DNA of 64,000 nucleotides. Origin: Nocardia nova (GTDB taxonomy: Bacteria > Actinomycetota > Actinomycetes > Mycobacteriales > Mycobacteriaceae). Location of the stretch: positions 1-64,000 of the forward strand of contig NZ_PSZE01000011.1 in assembly GCF_002933465.1 (NCBI RefSeq). The letters run 5' to 3'. Made by a program: the position numbers and the translations under genes. Under the pieces are notes generated by a model. The model was not told the DNA's origin and made no database searches. It was given only the letters and a program-made list of their open reading frames with translations. Below are positions 57,864-64,000 of the stretch, one piece after another. The number at the start of each line of letters is the position of its first letter. The stretch's first letter is position 1.

Positions 57864-59350
57864 CGACGACCGACACCTACGAGCGCCGCTCGTACGGGCT
57901 GTGGCAGAAGCCCCGCAGCGCAGGTCTTTTCGGGCTGCGCTGGGGCGAGACGGTGCTCGGCTTCGTCGTCGTCATCACCGCCCTGATGACGGCGCTGGTC
58001 GCCGGGCCGAAACCGGCGCTGTTCGTCGCGATCATCGGTGTGGTCGTGATGGTTCCACTGGTGTGGCGGACGGGGGGCCGCTCCGGTTACGAGACGGGAT
58101 TGATGATGTTCCATTGGTTGCGCGGTCGCAGCAAGGGCGAGCACGTCTATCGCGGCGGGCGGTTCTCCCGCATCCCGGGCGGTGTCGCGCGGCTGCCCGG
58201 ACTGATGGCGCCTTCGCGGCTGTACGAGGGGATCGACGCCGGCGGCTATAGCTTCGGCATGATCCATCTGCCGCAGTTCGCCCAGTACACGGTCGTGCTG
58301 CGGGCCTGGCCGCAGGGACACGAGGCGGTCGACCAGCCGGTGATCGATCGATGGGTGGCCGCCTGGGGAACCTTTCTGGCCTCGCTCGGTCAGACCTCCG
58401 ACATCGTCGCGGTGGTTCCCGTCATCGATACCGTGCCGGAGACCGGAAACCGTTTGCTCACCGAGGTTTCCACCATCACCCGGCCGGAATCGCCGGCGCT
58501 GGCGCAGCAGGTGATGTACGAGCTGGCGACCGAACTGCCGCAGGAGCGTGTGCAATTGCTGCCCCGGGTGGCGCTCACGTTCAAGGCCACCACCGCAGAA
58601 CGGCGCAAGAATCCGGCCGAGGAGGCGGTCGAAATCGGCCGCCGCTTGCCGGGGATTTGCGCGGCGCTGGCCGAAGCGGGCGTGCGGGCGCAGCCGATGT
58701 CGGCCGACGAGGTGATCTCGTTCATCCGCCGCAGCTATGACCCGGCCGCGCAGGCTGATCTGGAGGTGGCTGCCGGCGAGATCGGCGGGCACGGACTGGA
58801 CTGGGCCGACGCGGGCCCGATCTCGCACGAGGAACGCTGGGATCAGTTCATCCACGACGGCGGCCGGTCGGTTACCTGGGAGATGGACGCCGCACCCGAG
58901 GGCGCGGTCGACGAGCGGGTGCTGCAGCGACTGCTGGCACCGAATCCGGAGGTCCCGCGCAAGCGGATCGCGATCGTCTACCGTCCGCATTCGGCCGCCG
59001 ACGCCGCCGAGATCGTGGACGACGACTACAAGAACGCGCTGGTCGCGCAGCAGAGCGAACGGGGCGTGGTCTCCGCCTCTGCGACGCTGCGGGTGGGTGC
59101 CACCCAGCAGGCGCGTGAGGAACAGGCGCGCGGTCACGGCGTGACCCGATTCGGTGCGCTCGTCACCATCACCGAACCGCTGCGCGGTGATCTGCCGCGG
59201 ATCGAAGCCATTACCCGCGACCTGTCCACACAGGCCCGGTTGAAGATTCGGCGTTGCTACCGCTATCAGGCGGCGGCCTTCGCGGCCTCACTCGGCTGCG
59301 GGGTGATCTTGCCGGAACACGCGAGTATTCCCAAGGCATTGGCGGGGTGA
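57860..59350 (+). CDS. SCO6880-like type IV secretion protein (VirB3/VirB4-N-like)
   Basis: 496 residues. Two membrane helices near the N terminus (GETVLGFVVVITALMTALVAG and PALFVAIIGVVVMVPLVW) fit a PrgI/VirB3-like part. The rest is cytoplasmic and resembles the N-terminal, non-ATPase half of VirB4 (YGLWQKPRSAGLFGL, YSFGMIHLPQFAQYTVVLRAWPQG, NRLLTEVSTITRPESPALAQQV, ATLRVGATQQAREEQARGHGVTRFGALVTITEPL). The family is named SCO6880 in Streptomyces annotation. No P-loop is present; the ATPase is the next gene. ATG 57860 overlaps the VirB6-like stop. Confidence 0.78.
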   Translation: MTTTDTYERRSYGLWQKPRSAGLFGLRWGETVLGFVVVITALMTALVAGPKPALFVAIIGVVVMVPLVWRTGGRSGYETGLMMFHWLRGRSKGEHVYRGGRFSRIPGGVARLPGLMAPSRLYEGIDAGGYSFGMIHLPQFAQYTVVLRAWPQGHEAVDQPVIDRWVAAWGTFLASLGQTSDIVAVVPVIDTVPETGNRLLTEVSTITRPESPALAQQVMYELATELPQERVQLLPRVALTFKATTAERRKNPAEEAVEIGRRLPGICAALAEAGVRAQPMSADEVISFIRRSYDPAAQADLEVAAGEIGGHGLDWADAGPISHEERWDQFIHDGGRSVTWEMDAAPEGAVDERVLQRLLAPNPEVPRKRIAIVYRPHSAADAAEIVDDDYKNALVAQQSERGVVSASATLRVGATQQAREEQARGHGVTRFGALVTITEPLRGDLPRIEAITRDLSTQARLKIRRCYRYQAAAFAASLGCGVILPEHASIPKALAG

Positions 59351-59356
59351 GCGCAA

Positions 59357-62300
59357 ATGGCAGGTGAGCACGAGCCGCCGGTTCGCTACCGGGGCGAACC
59401 ACCGCGCTACAGCGAACGGGTGGTGGATCCGGAGAATCCGGTCCAGGCCCGGCCGCGCACGCGCACGGCCCACGACGACGAGTGGGGAATCGAGGCCTAC
59501 GCGCCTGGCCTGCCCCGCTCGGAATACGGTGGTGCACCTGCCGATTGGGACGACGTGCCGCTGCGACCGGCGCGTAGGCGAGCGCGACGCGAGGAGGGCG
59601 AGCGTACCCGACCGGACGTCGCCGTGCCGCCGGATCGTGGTGGGCGGGCGAGGGGGCCCTCGCGCACGGATGTCGGCGCGGATGGTTCCGGACGCACCCG
59701 AGCAGTGGCGGCTCCCCGGCGGGAGACCGAGCGTCGCCCGGCACCCGACCCGGGTGTGGGCGGCGGTGCGCGTTCTCCACGGAGTACCGAATACTCTGCG
59801 CCGCAGCCTGGTTCGAGCAGTGACCCGATCTCCGGTGAGCGCGGCTCGGGGAGTCAGCGGCGGCGCGGTGACGATGCGGCGAGGCGCGGATCCGCCGCGG
59901 GCGAGCGCGCGACGCGGCGGACCGAGCCGGAACCCGGCCGTCGTCGTCCGGCGGACGGCGGCCGAGACGGATCGGCCGGGCGCGACGGGAACCGGCGCGG
60001 GACCGGCGATACAGCCGGCGCCCGTGGGCGTGCGGGCGGAAATGCGTTGGAGTCCGAGCGGAACCGCACCGGCCGGTCGACATCGGAGTCGGCGCGCAAC
60101 GGGTCCTACGGCGGCCGGGACATCGAACGGTCGAACACGCACCCGCGCCGCGATGGCGGATCGGACGGTGACCCGGCAGCGCGAACGACGTTCTCCGAGA
60201 ACGACGACACGCGCAGCGACGTCGTGACGACCGGCACGGCGACACCGCGAGCCGGTAGCCGGATCGCGGGCGGGAAGGACAGTGCAGACCGCGAAAGCCA
60301 TGGTGCTGACCGCGATACGGTGACACCGCCGCCAGCGAGCGGCCCTCGACAGCAGGAGACCGGTACCGCCGAGGACTCCAGTCGGGACGGGAGCGCGGCC
60401 GGAGCGGCTCAGCCATCGCCCGGTGATGCGGACTCGCCGACCACCCGCCCGGTGCGGAGCGACCACGACTCACCGGACCAGGGTGCGGATCTCGTGCACG
60501 GCGATCGCGCCGCTCTGGCCGCGGAGGCCGAGCGGCACGGTTCCCCCGGTGACGCCGCCGCGGACACCAACGAATCCGTGCGCTCCCGCCCGAGCGGTCG
60601 AGCCGATGCGGCCGGCGGCGTCTCCGCCGACGACCGGATCGCGGCCCGCTCCGGCGGTGACACGAGGTCCACGTCTCGTGTCGCCGACCACGATGCGGCG
60701 CACGACAATTCGGCCGGTGCCCGCACTCGGCGCCGGGTGGGCGGGCCACAGGACCGGTCCGACGATCGAGAGATTTCCTATGCGCATGGCACCCCGCACT
60801 CGGCCGAGCTGCCGGCCGGATTCGACCAGGAATCGCCCGAGACGCGCGGAGGGCGCTACATGACCGGCGACTACGAGCCGGCGCCGCGGCGGAGTACGCG
60901 CACCGAATACAGTGCCGGGTCGTCGCGCCGGCGGACGGAAGCGCCCGCGCGGCGCTCCGGCCGGGGCCAGCGCACGCTCCGCGATCGCAGCGGCTCCACA
61001 ATGGCGTCCTATGAACAGCTTTCGCGGGCTGCTCGTGCCGACGCCGAGACGGGCAATCGGCGGGATCGGCGCAGTAAACCGGTCAAGAAGAAGAATCAGG
61101 GTCCGCCCCTGCTCGACGACGCGGACCGGGCGCGGCTGGAGGCGGTGGCTCGCGAGGGCGCCGGATTACGCGCCGCCTGGGCGGCGTTCCGGATTCGCAC
61201 CGACGACCTGCGTCGCGTCAATGCCGCGGCCCGCATCGAAGCAGTCGTCGAGGACGGATTCGACCGCGGCACGGCGCAATTGACCGATCGCGGCTATGTC
61301 GGCCCCGGCGGCGGCCGGATGAACGTGGTGGGCCGCCCCGTCGAATACCGGGCCACCACCGCGCAGGTCGCCGGACTGTGGCCGTGGTCGGTGGGCGCCG
61401 GCGCCCCGCTGATCGGCACCCCGCTCGGCTCGCATCTGCACACCGGCGCGCCGGTGTGCTTCGACCCGATGAACTGGTTCATGCGCGGCAGCTTCATCAC
61501 CGCACCGAGCCTGTTCGTGCTGGGGCTCAACGGTTTCGGTAAATCGTCACTGGTGCGCCGCATCGTGCTCGGCGGTGTCGCCCAGGGCATCACGCCGCTC
61601 ATCCTGGCCGATGTGAAACCGGACTATCGCAAGCTGGTGGAGATGGTCGGCGGCCAGGTCATCGACCTCGGCTACGGACACGGCAAACTGAATCCGCTCG
61701 CCGGTGGTGTCCTCGGGTCGATCGTGCCGATGCTGGACGAACTCCCCGCACTGCAGTTGCAAGTCACCCAGGAACTTCGGGCCCGCCAGGTCACGTTGAT
61801 CGCCGGCCTGGTGGAACTCGTGCGTGGCGCCCGCGTGCGCGACTACGAGGAGACGTTGATCTCCACGGCGCTGCGCATCCTGTACCGCGAGGGCAGCGGC
61901 TTCGCGCCGGAATCGCCGCCGATCATGGAGGATCTGCTCGATGTGGTGGTCGGCGGCGGCCAGGAGTTGATGCTCGATGCCGGCGCCGACAACGCCGAGG
62001 AGTACCACGAGGCCACCAAGGGGTTGCGGCGGTCGCTGCGCGCACTGACCCAGGGACCGTTCGGCGCGGTCTTCAACGGTCAGACCACGACGCCGATCGA
62101 CACCTCCTCGGTGGCGGTCTGCATCGACGTCTCGCACATTCCGACCGGGGACAAGAAGCTCAAAGCCGGTGTGATGCTGGCCTGCTGGGCCGACGGTTTC
62201 GCCTCGGTGGAGGCCGCGCACGTCCTCGCCGACGGCAAACTGGGACCGCAGCGGTACTTCCAGGTCGTCATGGACGAGCTGTGGCAGGTGCTGGGCTTGG

Positions 62301-62785
62301 GCGACTTCATGGTGGACCGCGTCGACGAACTGACCCGACTGCAGCGCGGCATGGCGACCTCGCTGATCATGATCAGCCACACCATCAAGGACCTGCAGTC
62401 GCTCGGATCCGAGGCCGCCATCGCCAAGGCACTGGGCTTCCTGGAACGCGCGCGCGCCAAGATCTTCGGTGCGCTGCCGCCCGAGGAGATCAGCCGCCTG
62501 GACTCGACGATCCCGTTCACCTCCGCCGAGGAAGAGATGGTCACCAGCTGGTCGGCCCCGCAGGCGCTGACCGGCGAGGCACTCAAACCGGGCCAGGCCC
62601 GCCCGCCCGCGCCCGGCACCGGGAAGTTCCTGCTCAAGATCGGTGAGGATCGCCGCCCCGGCATCCCGTTCCATATGGAGTTCACCGTGTCGGAAAAGGA
62701 GAGCGGAATCCACGAGACCAACCAGCGTTTCAGCGAATTCACCGAATCCACGGCCCGGCGGGGCGACGAGGGGAGTGCCGCGTGA
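59357..62785 (+). CDS. VirB4-like secretion ATPase with long disordered N-terminal region
   Basis: 1142 residues. Residues 1 to about 585 are disordered and highly charged (Arg/Gly/Ser/Asp/Thr-rich). The C-terminal part is a VirB4/TraC-type ATPase: Walker A GLNGFGKSS at 723-731 (Lys729), DVKPDYRKL (motif after the P-loop), Walker B VVMDELW with Asp973/Glu974, and SLIMISHTIKDLQSLGSEAA. It energises assembly or transport through the membrane complex. The N-terminal VirB4 half is in the preceding gene, so the protein is split. ATG 59357 follows GGGGTGAG. Confidence 0.82.
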   Translation: MAGEHEPPVRYRGEPPRYSERVVDPENPVQARPRTRTAHDDEWGIEAYAPGLPRSEYGGAPADWDDVPLRPARRRARREEGERTRPDVAVPPDRGGRARGPSRTDVGADGSGRTRAVAAPRRETERRPAPDPGVGGGARSPRSTEYSAPQPGSSSDPISGERGSGSQRRRGDDAARRGSAAGERATRRTEPEPGRRRPADGGRDGSAGRDGNRRGTGDTAGARGRAGGNALESERNRTGRSTSESARNGSYGGRDIERSNTHPRRDGGSDGDPAARTTFSENDDTRSDVVTTGTATPRAGSRIAGGKDSADRESHGADRDTVTPPPASGPRQQETGTAEDSSRDGSAAGAAQPSPGDADSPTTRPVRSDHDSPDQGADLVHGDRAALAAEAERHGSPGDAAADTNESVRSRPSGRADAAGGVSADDRIAARSGGDTRSTSRVADHDAAHDNSAGARTRRRVGGPQDRSDDREISYAHGTPHSAELPAGFDQESPETRGGRYMTGDYEPAPRRSTRTEYSAGSSRRRTEAPARRSGRGQRTLRDRSGSTMASYEQLSRAARADAETGNRRDRRSKPVKKKNQGPPLLDDADRARLEAVAREGAGLRAAWAAFRIRTDDLRRVNAAARIEAVVEDGFDRGTAQLTDRGYVGPGGGRMNVVGRPVEYRATTAQVAGLWPWSVGAGAPLIGTPLGSHLHTGAPVCFDPMNWFMRGSFITAPSLFVLGLNGFGKSSLVRRIVLGGVAQGITPLILADVKPDYRKLVEMVGGQVIDLGYGHGKLNPLAGGVLGSIVPMLDELPALQLQVTQELRARQVTLIAGLVELVRGARVRDYEETLISTALRILYREGSGFAPESPPIMEDLLDVVVGGGQELMLDAGADNAEEYHEATKGLRRSLRALTQGPFGAVFNGQTTTPIDTSSVAVCIDVSHIPTGDKKLKAGVMLACWADGFASVEAAHVLADGKLGPQRYFQVVMDELWQVLGLGDFMVDRVDELTRLQRGMATSLIMISHTIKDLQSLGSEAAIAKALGFLERARAKIFGALPPEEISRLDSTIPFTSAEEEMVTSWSAPQALTGEALKPGQARPPAPGTGKFLLKIGEDRRPGIPFHMEFTVSEKESGIHETNQRFSEFTESTARRGDEGSAA

Positions 62786-63090
62786 TGCCGCACAGGTCAT
62801 ACCGAAGAGTGTCGCCGCAGGTGCGGAAGGCGGCGGTGGAACAGGTCGTCGCGCTGACCGACAAACTGCGCAGCGAGTCGGAGGCCTGCCGGGTCGTCGC
62901 CGAACAGATCGGCGTGCACACCAATTCGGTGCGCAACTGGGTGCGCGCCGCGGAGGGACCCAGCCTGGAACGGATGGACGCGGTGGCCCTGCGCCGCAAA
63001 GTGGCGCTGCTGCAACAACAATTGGCGGCCGCGGCGGAGATGAATCGCACCCTGGTGGAAACCCTGAACGAAACCCGCCGCGCGACATGA
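62782..63090 (+). CDS. IS3-OrfA-like helix-turn-helix protein in the secretion operon
   Basis: 102 residues. RRVSPQVRKAAVEQVVAL, SESEACRVVAEQIGVHTNSVRNWVRAAEG is the helix-turn-helix of IS3-type OrfA transposase proteins, and the C terminus is a coiled coil (MDAVALRRKVALLQQQLAAAAEMNRTLVETL). There is no OrfB, no terminal inverted repeats and no target duplication. The GTG at 62782 overlaps the stop of the ATPase gene (GTGA). It therefore looks recruited by the operon as a DNA-binding protein rather than an inserted element. Confidence 0.7.
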   Translation: MMPHRSYRRVSPQVRKAAVEQVVALTDKLRSESEACRVVAEQIGVHTNSVRNWVRAAEGPSLERMDAVALRRKVALLQQQLAAAAEMNRTLVETLNETRRAT

Positions 63091-63100
63091 TGGGTGCGCG

Positions 63101-64000
63101 GTGAACGCGAAAACCCTCACCGCCCTCGTCCTCGGCGGTGTCGTATCTCTGATCACCCTGGTGGTGGTGATCGTGTTGCCCTCCTCGGAGGATCCGTGCG
63201 CCGATCAGCCGACCGCGCCCGGTTCCGGGCTGCCGGACACCTCCGGCGCGCCGTGGGCGGCGCGGGCGCCGGAGTCGGGCTCCACCACACCGACCGTGAC
63301 GACGGAACCGCGCGGCTCCACCTCGGCCACCACCAGTGCCGCCGATATACCTGCGGCACAGGCGAATCCGAGTGCGACGGGCGCGCCGTCGCTGGCGGCG
63401 GGGATCGCGCCGATCCGGCGCACCTGGCCGCTGCCGGGCGGATCCTTCACAGTGTCGGACACCTTCGGCGCCCGCGGCGGCACCCATCTCGGTGTGGATC
63501 TGGCCGCACCGGACGGCACCCCGGAATTCGCGGTGGCGGACGGCGTCGTCGTCGCCGCCGGTCCCGCCTCCGGCTTCGGCAACTGGATCGTGATCGACTC
63601 GGTCGACGTCAACGGCCGTCCCTTCTCCGCCGTCTACGGCCACGAATGGGCGAGCGGGGTGAAGGTGCGGGTCGGGCAGCGGGTGCGGGCCGGTGAGGCG
63701 ATCGGCGCGGTCGGGTCGGCGGGCGAAAGCTCCGGTCCGCATCTGCATTTCGAGATCGTGCCCGGTGGGCGCCTGACCGGCGGGCGGCAGATCGATCCGC
63801 TACCGTGGCTCGACGGCGCGCTGACACCCGATGCCGGTGGCGCCTTCCCGTATTCGGCGAACCCGCTGTGCAGCCGCGGATTCGGCAGCGCCGGCGGTGC
63901 GCTCGCCGACGGCAAGGTGCCACCGGAGCTCGAAATCTGGTATCGCCGTGCGGGTTCGCTGTGCCCGGAGATCACCGCCTCGGTGCTGGCCGCGCAGGGC
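63101..64000 (+). CDS. Cell-wall hydrolase: M23 peptidase, probably with transglycosylase domain (3' end missing)
   Basis: 300 codons are in the window and the frame runs off its end. A membrane anchor (TALVLGGVVSLITLVVVIVLP) is followed by a Pro/Thr/Ser linker and an M23 peptidase core (VSDTFGARGGTHLGVDLAAPDGTP, VVVAAGPASGFGNWIVI, SGPHLHFEIVPGG). The zinc ligands H-x3-D and H-x-H are intact. After about residue 285 the sequence reads CPEITASVLAAQG, which is how lysozyme-like (SLT/transglycosylase) domains begin. Such VirB1-like two-domain hydrolases open the wall for type IV systems. GTG 63101 follows a weak site. Confidence 0.85.
   Translation, partial: MNAKTLTALVLGGVVSLITLVVVIVLPSSEDPCADQPTAPGSGLPDTSGAPWAARAPESGSTTPTVTTEPRGSTSATTSAADIPAAQANPSATGAPSLAAGIAPIRRTWPLPGGSFTVSDTFGARGGTHLGVDLAAPDGTPEFAVADGVVVAAGPASGFGNWIVIDSVDVNGRPFSAVYGHEWASGVKVRVGQRVRAGEAIGAVGSAGESSGPHLHFEIVPGGRLTGGRQIDPLPWLDGALTPDAGGAFPYSANPLCSRGFGSAGGALADGKVPPELEIWYRRAGSLCPEITASVLAAQG

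Noticed and set aside
59211..61001. A 596-codon minus-strand frame opposite the disordered half of the VirB4-like gene
   Set aside because: Arg/Ser/Pro-rich with no domain. The plus-strand frame continues without break into the ATPase and is the coding one.
62782..63090. An IS3 insertion sequence
   Set aside because: Only an OrfA-like frame is present. No OrfB, inverted ends or target duplication could be seen.
1..64000. tRNA, rRNA, CRISPR arrays, integrase and attachment sites
   Set aside because: Looked for by eye throughout and none was recognised. A tRNAscan and an integrase HMM search would settle this.

Overview
The window is high-GC actinobacterial DNA, most likely from Nocardia or a close mycolic-acid relative. 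Starts are often GTG, many gene joints are ATGA or GTGA overlaps, and several genes seem to have leaderless transcripts. The gene order from thrS through an Ap4A phosphorylase, phosphatidylinositol-phosphate synthase, PIM acyltransferase, pimA, a Nudix gene, pdxS, tesB, pdxT, yebC, ruvCAB, yajC-secDF, a lipoprotein, apt and rel follows, from memory, the Mycobacterium tuberculosis Rv2614c-Rv2583c backbone. Bases 1-52 are not genomic: they match an Illumina Nextera P7/index/transposase adapter, so the contig begins with untrimmed adapter.

Layout. 53-6.5 kb is accessory metabolism: a truncated universal stress protein, an ohr/ohrR peroxide-resistance pair with a visible operator, an amidase with a GntR regulator, a glyoxalase-fold protein and a hydroxyisobutyrate-dehydrogenase-like enzyme. 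6.5-11.8 kb holds two tandem SulP-transporter/beta-carbonic-anhydrase fusions whose promoters and leaders share conserved structure, the first with a Crp/GlxR-type site. 12-19.3 kb is an FhuF-like protein, thrS and the phosphatidylinositol mannoside block. 19.6-23.3 kb is an alkane hydroxylase cluster (alkB, two rubredoxins, rubredoxin reductase, divergent TetR). 23.8-35.5 kb is the vitamin B6 / tesB / yebC / ruvCAB backbone, interrupted by a LysR gene next to a decayed glyoxalase remnant, a kinase-like protein without a Walker A lysine, an MHS-type transporter and a membrane esterase. 35.5-38.3 kb has a protein with four DivIVA-like motifs, a TetR gene and a Baeyer-Villiger-type monooxygenase. 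38.4-50.3 kb is yajC-secD-secF, a lipoprotein, apt, small membrane or secreted proteins, an ABC-F ATPase with an attenuator-like leader, and rel.

52-64 kb, running off the window end, is a compact same-strand operon that looks like an actinobacterial type IV secretion or conjugation-like apparatus: anchored extracytoplasmic-domain proteins, two P-loop-like proteins that both lack the Walker A lysine, two tiny two-helix (pilin-like) proteins, a VirB6/TrbL-like protein, an SCO6880-like VirB3/VirB4-N protein, a VirB4-like ATPase with a disordered N-terminal half, an IS3-OrfA-like helix-turn-helix protein and an M23 (probably M23 plus transglycosylase) wall hydrolase. No relaxase, VirD4, integrase, tRNA or attachment site is visible, so whether it is a mobile element or a resident secretion system cannot be decided here.

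I saw no tRNA, rRNA, CRISPR array or intact insertion sequence.
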